DNA of 64,000 bases, from assembly GCF_030936135.1 (NCBI RefSeq), contig NC_082618.1, positions 5,491,034-5,555,033 on the forward strand, written 5' to 3'. Below, one piece after another: positions 1-12,734 of this stretch. How positions within the stretch are numbered: position 1 is the first letter of the stretch; every line of letters starts with the position of its first letter. The notes beneath the pieces are model-generated. The model was not told the origin of the DNA and searched no databases. It was given only the letters and a program-made list of their open reading frames with translations. The position numbers and the translations under genes were made by a program. The stretch comes from Gavia stellata. Taxonomy: Eukaryota > Chordata > Aves > Gaviiformes > Gaviidae.

Positions 1-3000
1 GCTAACAACGTCATAGGATGTGCTGACCCACACTGTGTGAGCATACCGGCAGGGCTGCCACGCACTGTGATTTCTTTTACAGCTGCAGAAAGCCCAGACC
101 TAAGGCTTATGAAATCAAGGGAAATCCATGCTGCTATGAGGTACCTCTGCCACAACACTGCCTGGGTAGATTTGCAGCCATAGTGTGTGGGAGGACGTGT
201 TGCCATGCCAAAAAAGGTGCAGAAACGCTGCTCAGAGCCTACCCTGGGTCTGAAATTGGGCTTTTTGGAGGAGGAAGGGGAAGAGGTAACGAGGAAGGAT
301 ATTGCTATTGTAGTATAACACAGGCTTGTGCTTTGACTCCGAGAACAGGCTCACCAGCTGCACCAACAGATGTATTTAGTCCATCAGCTCAGACTCCAGC
401 TACTCCAGTACCGTCATACCAGCGTTGGCTTCTTGGGAGGGAGACAAAGCCAGGCTGGGATGAGGTCCTGGAATTTTGTCCTGCCATTCACTGCAGCTCC
501 TGCTCTCCTGCCGCTCTGTACACCGGAGGTGACTGAGTGCAGCAGGGGTCACCAGGTTGTGAAGAAAGGGATGCAAAATAAGACACTGTCCTCTAGGATT
601 CAGCAAGAAGATCCTGATAAGATTTGTCATCACTGGTTCCCAGAAGCAGAGCGTGGCAATCCGCTATAGGAGGCAGACAGGGCAGACTGATATTTCAGCA
701 TGACAAAACCACTCGCTTCTCCAGAATTTCAAGATACTGCAACACCGATGAGACAGCAAAGCACAGGACCGGAGAGGAAGCATGGCATCCATGGCTGCCG
801 CCGTTTCAAACACTGGGCGGCCAAGTTTGACCTGAACATCACCTAAACCGCATGTACACAATAACCTAATGGAGCAGAAGTGGAGAAGCCTGTAGCAACC
901 CCCCCTCCCCACCTGATACAGCCCTTTCTTCCTTCCTTTCTTCCTGCACACCTGCCAGCAGGCCACATATTCCTGTATCAGGGCATCTTTATAGCCCTCT
1001 GGACAATAGCCAACACTTCTCCCAGATCAGGGCTCCATTCATCCCTGCCTCACATTAACACCAAGTGCTACCACAACACCCAAAGGTCTAACCCCCTTCC
1101 CAGGGCTAACTGATTGTATGATGACAGTAATGACCATACAGCAGTTTCTCCCCTACCTTTCTTCTCAAGATGATGCCAAAACCCAGACCAAATCCCTCTA
1201 AAGGAGGACCTTTTGGTGCACTGCATGCAGCCACATGGATCTGTGGTTTTGCTCCTGGCACCAAGCAGAGAGGATTCCCCTGCTCCCGCTCGGGAAGAGC
1301 ACCCAGCAGCAGAACCCCGCTGGCTAACAGAGGGCTGTGGGACAAGTCACAATGGGCTGGGCAGAACCAGCACCGAGCACAGCCCCCCCCACCCCGAGCT
1401 CATGGGCGCACCTACAGACAAAGAAGCTGAAAAATGCGACGGAGGAGGGAAAAAAGGAAAGGCCCTGCCCAGGTTCTGGTCCCTTGGTTACACCTCCTGA
1501 TTCTACAGAGCACTGACTGTGGGTTATTCCCTACGGGAGATTTGGGGGCACAGCACCAGACCCTTCCTAGGAACATAATACTATAACCATCCTTTCCAGG
1601 TCCCCAAAGCCCCCATTCCCTGCACTTTGAAACAAAATCCTCTCCACCCGAGCTGTCTGACTTATTTGCAGGCAGAACCTAGACCAGCACCCAAAGCTGC
1701 ATAAGCTCAAAGGGACTAGCAGAGCTACAGCAGGGATTTGCCTGGCTGGGGCACTAATTAATATAAACCCCAGGAGATTACTTCCTGCAGCTTTACTTGC
1801 TCGTATCACAAGCAGAGCACTTCTCCCCGCATTTCAGCATGGGGAGCAGGGCAGCTCTTGCCCTAGGGATGGACACTTTCCTACATGGGATGGGAAAGAT
1901 TGCACCAAGAGGTAGGTCGGAGCCTGGGGAGCTGCACGCAGCAAGGTGCTGACCCCAGCTTCACAGATCCGGTTAACGGGTGCTGATATAAGGACACGAC
2001 CCTTGCTGTGGCACACTTGATCTGCAGGTTTCAGTGCCGTCTGTGAGAAAGGCTGGATTCACTAACTGTGTTTAGTACACAGAAGGAAACTAATGCACCA
2101 AGAAGCAAAATAACTTGCCCACATGTATTTAAAATGTTAGCAGCAGAGCCAAGGATATTAGCATCTATTTAAGCCTTGGCACTCCTCTCTGGGTTTTCCA
2201 GTGACTTTGACCCTCTTGAGAGCATGGGGAAATTAAACCTGTGTTTTGAAGTGCCTGAGCTCCACCCTGTCTCACACCAGCATCCGCCATCCAGCCCTGC
2301 AGCAAGCAGGAAATATATTTAATCACCACCACTGCTACAAAAGCTCGGGCATGCCTGTGCTACTAACAGCCCCTACTGGGGGCTATTCTTGCCTGTATAT
2401 TAGAAATAACTGTCACAGCCACACAGGGAGTTAGGCAGCTTTCCAGGATGAACTACACCTCTTTCTCAGCCCTGCAGGAAAGATGTTTTCTTCAGTACTG
2501 CCATTTTTAGCTGTGTTTCCTAAAGAAACTGGGTGTACACTACTGCACTGTCTTTCAGTCTCTCCCTAATAGCTTTTGAGCCATTCTGCCAGTTGCAGCT
2601 CAGCTCTGAGAGGCAGGAGCTGGGTCATCCCTGCTAGCTTTGTGAAGATAAGCTGTTTTGTAAAAGCAAGTAATCCGCCAGGGCTGCTTTAGAGCCAAAG
2701 GCTGCAGGGTGAACACAACACAACCTTTATTAGACACCAGAGGATCCACTGTGGCTCGCTGCTCCCTTCCCTTCAGCCTCCAAGCCCAGGCAAGCACAGG
2801 AATTGCACATCACACCTAAGAGGAATGAGCAATGCTGCATACTGGATACAGAGAGAAATCCTTGGCGGGCTAATTAGTGCAGGGTAATTAGCACTTCGTC
2901 TTCACCACCACAAAGGCTGCAGTATTTGGGGATGCAGGAGGAGATAGGGCAGCGACTGCGAGGGAAGGGGAGCTAACCCCCATGCCACGCCAAGCCCAGC

Positions 3001-6000
3001 CAAGGGGGGAAGATGGGGAACATAGGGGATAAAATAACGCAGGAATGTTCTGGGCTTAGGAATTAAATGAGACACATTGTTAGAGTTTGCTACTCAGGTT
3101 TCCCCTAATTCACAGAAATTAGAGTATCTTCTGCTGGAACATGGGTTTCACGAGCCTGAGACTGTAACCCCAGCCAGGAGCAATTACACCCACCCAGTGG
3201 CATTTCCGACTCAAACCCACCACAGGGGTGACAGGGGAAAAGCCATCCTGAGCTGTCAGCTGGTGCTGAAAAAGTCCCTTTCGCATACAGCAGTACACTG
3301 CAAGACAGAGATTGCCCCCCTGAATGTATCTGTCTGGTAGGGAGGAAGGAGAGCACCCCTGGCAAAACTAATCCCAAACGACTGGGGATCCAGACGTTGT
3401 CCGTCATCCATGAAGAGCCACCAATGCCCATCTCTGTTGTGCCCTTCTCCAGGGTCCATTTGGGTGAGGCCCCAGCTGCTGCCCCCCTCCAACCTCAGCG
3501 CACAGCCATGGGCTGGATCGCGAACCATGCATGCTCCTGTGAGGATGGGGGTGGGTTATGGAAAACAGAGGGTTCCACAGATACGCCTAGTGGAAAACAC
3601 CAGTGTTAATGAACAGAAAGAGAGTTGTAGAGATAGACAGCTCCTAACATCCTGCCTGCAAAACCACCTCCTGGACAAGCCCTGAGCCAGGCAAGTGCCC
3701 AGCAGCATCCCCACATCTGGGCCAGGCTTGGGTCCTGCCAAGGGTTCATGTCACACTTGCTACAGCAAGCACAGGCAGCACACCCATCCTCAGGGCATGC
3801 TCGCACCCCAGCGGGGACAGACAGACAGCAGCCAGGAGAGCGGGGAGCAAGGCTCACAGCTGGGGGTACAGGGTTTGCACAGAGGCTGCTCAGTGACACA
3901 AGTCTGCCAGCACTCGCACGCTCCGAGTGTCCGAAGAGCTGCCACCTTCCCCATGTGGCACGTTCTGCTGTCCCCAGCAAAGATTTAACTGTACGATCCC
4001 TCCACATCCCCCAGAAAGGCTGGCTTGGCCAGGGATTATTGCCAAGACACCAGCCACCTCACCCCTTGCACACCAAACAGCTGAGCTGCAGAACAGGTTG
4101 CAACAGCCAGACGTTGACCAGCTCATCACGGCCGACGCCGACACCAGTACCGCAGCAGTCCCAGCGCTCAGGAGGGCTCTGCCCTCTGCTGCTGTCCCTG
4201 GACTGGCAGTCGTGGAGGGGACCAGATGCTCCTGCCACAAAACCCACCTTCAGCAGTGCTTGAAAAGGGACGGAGCTGGAGCAGCTGAGCAGGGAGTGTG
4301 GGGGCATATGCCAGCCCCAGAGGGCTGTTGCATTAACCCAGCACAAGCTCTGCCAGCACTCGCCTGTCAGAGGGTTTAACCAGCCGCTGAGAGCTGCCCG
4401 CTGCCCCAGCAGCTCCCGGGACGCAGCCCGGCAGGCTGCCACGACAGTGCCCTCCCCAGTGCCCTGGCTGGGCACCTCCAGGTCTCCTCCTGGCTCTCTC
4501 TCCTCCTAATCAGCATTGCCTGGGCCGTGGGCTCAGTTCATGGCAAAGAGGCCGTGCCACGCCTCTCTGAACATCTGTCTCCCAACCTCCCTCCTTTCAG
4601 GGCAGCCTGTCCCCCCACCAGTACCACACAACATACCCAGACCCTGATCGGCTCCAGACAGGCTCGCGGGGCAGCTGCTGCAGCGCTTGGCTCTTTATCA
4701 GCAATTCCCACCCCAAGAGTCACTTCGCAAATCACGCTGAGGCTCTGGGGAAGGGCACAGGCTCCAGGCAGCCCGATGCACTGACCAGCAGCGCCTGTGA
4801 GAGGGTGAAATTTGGCAGCTTCTTCAGGAGACTGCAAAAGCCTTACTGGGGGCTCCTGCGGCAGTACCGAGCTCTGGTTCTCAGCCATATTCAAAGGTGA
4901 CTGGAACAGAGAAGTATTGCAGATGCTTAAGATGCCACAAAAAAATCACCAGGTGCAAAGAAAGCACCAGAAAAAGACCGTGAGAAAGAAGAACAGGATG
5001 CAGAAAGTCATTTCACTCAGATGACCCCAAAGAGGGAAAGTCCTGATACGATACTAAGGAAAATATCTGAAGATTCACAGTCTTGCTTAAAATACAAACA
5101 AGATTCAAAATAAACCTCAAACCCCTGTGCCTCATATAATTAGAAGAATGTGCTTTCAACACCCTTCTAGATCTCTTATCTCTGTATTTACTTGGGGTAG
5201 CTTGGACAGGTAAATCAGCCCTGGCAAGTTCCCCTTTAGTTTCTCAGGTGCTCACACAGTGGTTCAGCACCTGGATTATTTATGGTGAAATGCGTATACT
5301 GCTCCGTACACTTCCAGCAGTTTACAAACGGAGGGAGCAGTCAGACAGTCCTTGCTTGGTCCTCAGTTTAATGCTGGGAGATACTCGGTGCAATTATTAT
5401 CACCAGACAGGACACAAAGACCTCTGCAAGCAAAGGCTTGCGCACAGAAAGAGTTAAGACCCTGAAAGCTGATTAGTGGCGATCTGGCTTGGTTTGGGTG
5501 TCCAGGCTTCACAGAGGCCATCCTACAAGAACACAGAGGGAAGTGCCCCACTTTGCAAGGGTGACACTGATCTCCCCAAGGCCCAAAATCCCCGCTGGAG
5601 CCCAGCACCACAGGCCCACTCCAGCCCACGAGGGATAACCGACCGTGGCTTAGCCCAGCAGCCCACACCGTGGAGAAGAGCCGAGCTGTCAGCTCACGGG
5701 ACTCTGCTTTTCATTTAGCTGGCAACAGCGGAAAGGCCTGAAGAGAAGCGAAGCCCTTCCTCCCACACCGGCAAGGTGCAAACACAGCCCTCCTTCGGCT
5801 CCAGCCGCTCATCAACGGGAGCTGAAATCCTGTGCTGCGAGATGCACACCAGTTTCAGCCCTGTCAGAGAAGAGCCACAGTGAAAACGGATCAGCAGCCG
5901 GCACGGGTGACCCATCCATACAAGCTGGAACGTTTGAGGGGTGACAGCTCAAAGAACCGAGGAAAGCTAGACCTCAGCTAGCACCACAACAACTGCCAGT

Positions 6001-6987
6001 CCTTCCTTCAAAGTAGCCAGCTCCCTCCAGAGAGCCAGAGTCCACCTTGAGCACCCAGCTAGGAGAGGGTCACTGAAGAAAAATGAAGGGAAAGAACATG
6101 GCAAAGGACCCTCACAAGGTGAGGCTTAGCTGGATTTTAAAAAATCACTTACAGTCCTGCTTGTGCTTCCAGTCCTCCAGTATCACAACAGTGAAGCCCC
6201 ACAATACCTCCACACACGCAAAATGAACCTCTTCCGTGATTATCCAGTGGCATCTCTGCTCTGCATCAGCATTTGGCCTGACAAATAGCCTGGACACCAC
6301 TCAAATTGATAGTGTCACCCCACTGATTTCAGATAGAGAGGGATCAGTATGGTTTAAGGTATCAAAGGAAGGGGAAAGTAAATTACTGATTTGGTTTTCT
6401 AAACATCTTCATAACAGATTTCAAAAATCCTTGATCAAATCTATGTCTTAGGGTTGTGTTTCTTCTGCTTGTTCACTTTAAAAATGTACTTCCTGATTTT
6501 GTCAGAGAACTCACAAGGTCTCAGCCACACACAGCAGAGTTCTGTGGTTCCTCCTTGAAGGGGAAGAGCTCTGAACACAGAGCAGTTTTCCACTCTATGT
6601 TTACTGCATATTTCAAATTTAATAAGGGTGTTCACAAGTCCCCTTTTCATTCACTCAGTCCCCCTCAAAGTTGTTTTTAAGTGTAACCAGAAATGCTACC
6701 AATCACCTTTAATTTCCTCAAGCCTGCAATATCCCGGCCTGACTGCTTTCTCCAAGTGGTTCAGGGAGACTAGTAGACAGGGACTAGATTTCAAGTGGGA
6801 CAAAAGAAGGGAAAAGCAGAGAAGCCTTCTCATCCACTGTACTGGACACAAAGGCACAAATACCTCTCCCAGTCTAGGGAGAAGACCCTTGTAAAGTCCT
6901 CTGGGACAGAGAGACTCCTCGATAACGAAGACCTGAGCACAGCAGGTCTCTCAGACACAGTATTTAAAGGTGAATTAGGGTCTGTAC
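1..6987 (-). other. DTX2: DTX2 intron 3, left part
   Basis: Sequence downstream (minus strand) of the WWE2 exon donor, running to the window edge. Short open frames on both strands show no recognisable domain, and I found no RING (CxxC...CxHxxC) or Deltex C-terminal exon. No tandem array or CR1 copy is obvious. Composition is ordinary, near 50% GC. The sequence-visible reason to call it intronic is the donor at 6988/6987, with no continuing frame after it. Confidence 0.7.
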
Positions 6988-7573
6988 CTGACTCCATTAG
7001 ATGCAGACAGTCCTGTGCTGGGGCCCCCACCTTGAGGCAAAGCCCAGGTGCTCTGTGCATTGAGTCTCGGTGTTGACCTTGCTCCAGACAAAGTCGGTTT
7101 GTTATAGGGCACGAAGCCGACGCTGGAAGAACTTACTGATGCTGTCCTACCGGAAACCTGGTGAGTAGCAGAAGCGTTGGAAAAGTTTATCATGGAGTGC
7201 CGGTAGCGTGTGGTGATGGGACCAGTCCCACCATTTAGCCAGCACTGCTGGCAGGAACAAGCCACCCCTGCGTGAAGGGGTGTCGGGGAGGTCGTCACCG
7301 GGTACGGGGCATCCAAGCGCCTCTGAACGCCGCGGCGGAACCTCGTGGTCTTGTTGGTCTGGACTTGAGCCACAAAGTCAACTTCATAGTTGTAGCCCAA
7401 GGGTCCGAGATCTACTCGCTGGTGGTTCGTGGCACGGGCTTGCTCCAGGAACACGCAGACGTTCATCTCATAGGGGGACCACCCGCCTTCATCGTTCTGC
7501 CACTCCCAGACGATGCCCTGCCCGGCAGCGGAGTCCCCAGGGAAGAGGTGTCTACGGACGGCTCGCATTGTCC
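6988..7573 (-). CDS. DTX2: DTX2 coding exon 2: second WWE domain and start of linker
   Basis: Internal exon of 586 nt. The acceptor (minus strand) reads cccatgcag then GGACAATGCGAGC. The donor is GAGTCAG then gtacag. It begins with two bases completing a Gly codon, then TMRAVRRHLFP. Residues about 120-188 of the model form the second WWE domain: IVWEWQNDEGGW holds the WxW core, followed by SPYEMNVCVFLEQ and VDLGPLGYNYEVDF. After it come PYPVTT, the VACSCQQC cysteine cluster, RYRHSM and APYNKP-like FVPYNKPTLSGAR, all characteristic of Deltex 1/2 linkers. The exon ends in phase 2. A weaker donor-like site (CTCAAG then gtgggg, near 7031) would shorten the exon; I prefer the stronger downstream donor. 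Confidence 0.9.
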
Positions 7574-10500
7574 CTGCATGGGGAAGGGGGGGAAAAAAAA
7601 AAATTTTGTGAACAGAGAAGTAACGGGCACCTGGTCTCAGGTACTTGTTTCTGCACAGATCTGTGGTGTCTACATCAGGGTGGCCTTCCTCACCTCTCCC
7701 TCGACAGGGGCACTAACAGACTTTCTCTTCCCAACAGGGCTGGGTTTGCTCATGAAGCTTAGAGAAATGCAATACCCCCGAGATCCCTGTCTCTCTGCCA
7801 AATCTGATTGCAGGCTGGCAACAGGTTCAAAAGCTGCTGGGAGGAAGGGTGGGAAAGGAGGGGAGGAGAGAGGATGCAGAGACAGACACACCCAAGCACA
7901 AAGGCACAGCAATCGCATATGCCTCCCTGACGTTTAAAAAAATAAGTAAAAAAAAAAAAGTCAGGCTGAGGCACAGATCTGGTTAAAAAAACCCAACTCC
8001 CACAGCCTTGACAACAGAGTAACTATAGAGACACGACACATAGGGAAGTGCTTTGCAAAAGCACTTAAGGGGCTAAACGCCCACCTCGCTACACAAGGGT
8101 CTGGGCAATTTTGCTCTTGGGGGAGTGGGTGAACTCTCACAAGGACAAGGACTTTGGAGAGGACGGACAGGGCCAGCTTCTTCAGGCTCCTGACTGCTGG
8201 GAGATACAGCAAGACTAGAGAGGAGAAGGCAACGAAGTAATTTGGAAACTGGAGAGAGCAGCTGTTCAGACAAAGGAAGAGAAATGAAAGCAGACACACT
8301 GTTCTTGGAAGGCCTCTCGACAGCAATAGCAGGAGCTCGAGACCCCCTGGAAGCCTGGCTCTCCAGGGTGACTTCACTCCTGGTTACTTTATTCCTTTCT
8401 TTACAAAAGAAAAAGTCTAATGGGAGGGAGGTAAGCCACCCAACAGCACAGAAGCTCTGCAACCTCTGCAAAAACAGGTTCCTACAGCAGGGTCAAAACT
8501 GCTGCTGCTGCTGGAAAAATCCTCAGCAGCACTCCGCACTGAGAAGGAGGAGTGGGAAATGCTGCAGGGCAAGCGAGTCTGGGGATGTGGGCAGGTGGGG
8601 GTTAACAGCAATGCAGCGAGTCGTTATGACACAGGAGGACTTTAGAGAAGAACAGCACCAAGAGGAAAGAAAATAAAATAAAGCCTCCTAAGATGTCATG
8701 AGTTATGACCCTAAAGCTCCAGGACCATAGGTAAAAACAGCATCCGCACATAAAGCCTGCGGAGAACTGCCCCAGGATACTGCTGGTGGCTCCGTGGCAG
8801 GCAAGCAATCCAAGCAAGCTTTATGCCCAACAAAGCACACCCCAAGGAAGAGGAAGGACAATCCATGTGGGACTCCACACTGCCAAAACCCAATTGCTAC
8901 CTGTGTTCAGGCTCTGGCTGGCTGAATGCTGGCTTGAGTATCTCTACCTCACACTGCTGTCCTTTCTACCCCATAGTATTGGGATATTGCGGAAACTACT
9001 AGGACTTGACTCAAACCACAAGGGCATTAACTGCCTCCTTGCTGCTAAAAATTCTGCTCGACAGCATGAAAGTTACATCTCTGCTCCTATCACACTCCTG
9101 GGCTGCTTTGTAAATGGTGCTGGTGATTTCTGCACAGCACTTTGGTGGTCAGACCACAACAAGACCCTGTGCTGGGGTGCAGGTATATCCCATGTGTCAT
9201 TGCAGAAACTAAGTCAGGAAAGACAGACCTGAGCTCCAGAGCTGACAGAAAGGCTGAGGCTCTCTAAAAGGCAGAACATGCCATACCAAGGAACGGCAGG
9301 ACTCTCGTTTCCGCTGGGAAGCTGAAGGCACTGGGGACTGGAATGGCTTGCCTCAGCCCATGCAGGGGATAAGCAGCCAGGAAAGGTCCAGCACTTACTC
9401 CCAACCCCTGCTTTGGTTGCCAGAGCAGCACCAAGCGTCCTGCTTATTGCAGAGCAGGACTCTCCAGTGACAACAGACAACATCTCATCAGCACACCTAA
9501 AAATCTACTAGCAGCCAGTGAAACACAGCAACCTTCCCCATAAGAACTGGGACTGAATCCCAATATCTCAACCACGAAGCCCAGGGATTCCTGTGGGACA
9601 AGGCCTTCCTCTGGCAGAAGTCAACACAGAAGGTGTCAGGAGAACCAAGCTGACCTTCCCCAGCCAGGAATCAACATCTTACATGGGAAAGCAGAGCAAA
9701 CAGCCAAGAGCAAACTCTAGCAACAACTGCTTCTATCCAGCAAACAAGTCCTGCCAAATTTTAGAAGCACACAACCTATGGCCTCAACAGGCAGGCAACA
9801 TCACGGATGACCCCCTGAGCAGAAGGAGGACTGAGGATGAGACTGGGCTGGAAGTGAGATGCTGAGTAATGAACTATGTTTAGAGATGAGTGCAGGGAAC
9901 CTGCTCCCAGGAGAAAGGGGACTACCACGGGTAAAGCAAGGTGACAGAAAGCCCAGCGGAATACATCTCAGAGGAGGTTAGCAAGGCTGCCGCTGCTCCA
10001 TTGGCAGGTCAGAAGCCAAAAACAGCACAGAGAGGACCTGAGGAGTTCGTAAGGAACCTGTATTTTTAACATCCCAAAACAGCATCAGGGAGAAGAGCTT
10101 TTAGGAGTCAATAGCAAGACCAAAGCCATGTACTTGGAAAACATCCCCCTTCCCCCAGGCTGGCAGGGAAACTGGCATTCCTCTCCAGGGTGGGCAAACA
10201 GCTGTGGCAAGAGGACAACTCCTGCTGCTCCCTTGCATTCACTCCCAGCTAATCTGCCTCGACCAGCAGCTGAAGCCCGTGGCTAATCCTGCCCACAAGA
10301 TCCCTCTGCACAGCTGTCATTCCCCATTTGTGGGGATGCTGGTCCTGTTAACACTGGCTTCCTGTTATTCTCCCTGGCTTCCTTTGAAGAGCCTATTTGT
10401 CTGTCTAATAGCTAATGAGCAGAATACAACAGCCTATTTTTTGCTCTGTTTAAAGATTTTTCATGGGGATGTTTCCTGCAGAGATTCTTTTCTCCAGCAC

Positions 10501-12345
10501 ATGACAAAGGTCAGCTGGCTGCTCGCTCAGAAAGGTTCACGTTTGAGGCAGAGCCCTGCAGAGAGAAAAAGCTCTGCTTAGAACTGGGCCGCTGAAAGGG
10601 GATATGAGAGCGTTTCCAATAGTCACGTTGCAGAGCACACAGGTACTTGTGGAGGCAGGCTCACAAACCTGGCCACTCTGATCAGCATCCCTCCAAATCT
10701 GTGGGAAACACTGCAGGAAAGCTGTGAAGTGGAATCAGCCTTTTTATTAACGACTCAACCACAGATCTCATCCAAGGAAAGGTGAGATCACATCAGCCAA
10801 CATCATTTCCAAAATTATATTGGGCTGTCCCCCAGAGATGACCAACTCCAAACCATCCTGCGATGGACAATGTTCGCTAGGTGTTTTGAGGTCTTTCACA
10901 AGGGTCTAAAGAGATACAAGACCTTGCGGAGAGATAGCTGCACCTGTGGAGAAGGACGTCCCATTCACACTGGGACACATCTTTCAGTCTCCCACAGGCA
11001 CTCAGCTCACCCTCACCAAACTGGGCCATTTCCTGACAAAGGGACAGCCCGGGCCTGCTGCCCATGTGTTGGAGAACCGGCTGAAAGGACAAGAGGCTGG
11101 AAGGTTCCTTCACAAGTTTGGCACGAAGAAAATAAGAAAGAAACAGCTGCTGGTGCCAGCTCTGGTGGTCCGTGCTGTATTGCTTGAAGCCACAGCCTCA
11201 GCAGGACTTCCAGGTGCTTGAACAGGCTGTGCTGAGCCAGGCATGCCAAGGCATCCAGCTAAGAAAGCTCCTCAGCCAGGACACCCCTAAGAAAAACTAA
11301 TCCTAAGGTCACCAAGTCAGAATAAAAACACGGATGCAGCTGTGATGACCACTTGCATTTGCTTCAACCACTTCCCTTTCCTGTAGGAATTGCCCGATCG
11401 TGCAGTTGATTCAAGATATTCCTCACTTACTGCTTCAGTTGGCAAGAAACCAGAGCACTGCCCATCTCTAAAGCTTGGGCTGATGCTTGACTGTGTCCTG
11501 GGGTGATGAGAAAAATGTTGGCAAAGGGGAAACTGATACACGGAGGATTTTCCAAAGCAGCCATTCATTTGGGGTGTGTAATTTGGGATCTCCCTGGATT
11601 TTCCAGAGATGAAGAACATGCATTTTACCCCTGCCCCCTTTCTAAGCTACAGCTGCTCAGCACATCTGGAGCAAAAGAGGGTAGGAGTCGTCTCAGCAAG
11701 TTCTGAGCTGCTAGCCTCAGTGACCCCAAAAGAGATGAGAATGAAAATGAGGTCTCAACCCTGCTATTAAGATCAGCCCGCCCTTCCTCCCCGGGAGGAA
11801 GCAAGCCATCCTCATACAAGTGTGGGGAATATTCTCCTGCAGCATTACAGCGTTCTGCGGGGGCTGCAGGCTTTCGCAAAGCAGCTTGCGCAGGGCGGCA
11901 TGCCAAGGTAAAGCAGCTGGCACTCCAGTCACAGAGGGAACAAGGGATTCAAACGGGAGGGTTTGAATCGTAAAAAGGCCTTTTTATGTGAGTGGTCTTG
12001 AATGGATGTGGGTGGGGGCAGGAAGAAAGTTTGCAGCTCTGAGGGCTCTGGCTCACAAGCTCTGAGCTCCAGAGGTCCCACAATGAGGCTCCTTAAGAGA
12101 TCACCACCGCCTGCCTGCGCCCAGCCCGGCAAATTCATGCCAACCAACGCTGGTTTGCTCACGTGCTAATATGCTGGGCAACAGACAGCATCAGGGGAGA
12201 AGCAGACACGCCAACCATCACAGAACTGCCCAGCAGTGACAGCAGAGCTTTGTAGGGCTCTCCTGTGCAGAACAAGGTCCCACTTATCTCCAAGCACACC
12301 AGCAGCCTCATCAAAACCCCAGCATGGGCAGGGAAGCTCCATTAC
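7574..12345 (-). other. DTX2: DTX2 intron 2
   Basis: About 4.8 kb between the WWE1 and WWE2 exons, bounded by gtaatg at the donor (12345) and a pyrimidine-rich stretch ending ccatgcag at the acceptor (7574). It contains an A-run near 7592-7603 and a small CTG cluster near 8501-8513. I see no gene, CR1 copy or tandem array in it. Open frames such as 10204-10581 have no recognisable domain. Confidence 0.75.
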
Positions 12346-12652
12346 CTGTATCCTGCCGGAACTGCGTCAGGCTTGGGATATCAATGACGTAGGGGGCCAA
12401 GACAGGATCCGCGTGTCCCAAAGGGATACTGCTGACAAGTCCCGACCCTGAACGCCGGCCCTTCTGCTGAGAAGCCTGAAAAACCTGTTCAATGTAGCTG
12501 CAGACGTTCCCTCGGTATGGCCTCCACCTGCCAAATTCATCCTGCCATTCCCACACTGCCACTGCTGTGGAGTTGCTGCTGTGCCCCGGGGCAGAACCGG
12601 GGAGTCCGGATGGCCCGGCTGAACTGCTTCCTGCTCCCTGAGCTGCTGCCAT
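12346..12652 (-). CDS. DTX2: DTX2 first coding exon: start codon and first WWE domain
   Basis: The exon runs 12734-12346, with coding sequence from the ATG at 12652. The acceptor is tctttcttgctgcag-like then GTCCCCCAG; the donor is GATACAG then gtaatg. It encodes 102 codons plus one base. The start has a good Kozak context (A at -3, G at +4). Residues 1-30 are a low-complexity Ala/Gly/Ser/Pro leader. Residues about 31-102 form WWE1: [46 protein letters not shown], then [24 protein letters not shown] and TQFRQDT are Deltex WWE hallmarks. The frame is also open upstream through the 82-nt exon leader, so a start in an earlier exon cannot be excluded. Confidence 0.9.
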
Positions 12653-12734
12653 GTTCCTCCCTGAGGTCTGGGCACGCCGCGATTGGAAGTGGCAGCTGCG
12701 CTGGCTGGTCTTACACCATTTTCTTCTGGGGGAC
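12653..12734 (-). other. DTX2: DTX2 5' UTR part of the first coding exon
   Basis: These 82 nt lie between the splice acceptor (ag at 12736-12735) and the ATG at 12652. No in-frame stop separates the acceptor from the ATG, so the untranslated status rests on the position of the known vertebrate DTX2 start just before WWE1. Confidence 0.6.

Noticed and set aside
1-6987. Search for DTX2 RING and Deltex C-terminal exons on the minus strand
   Set aside because: No matching cysteine/histidine pattern or DTC motif seen; the exons are placed outside the window.
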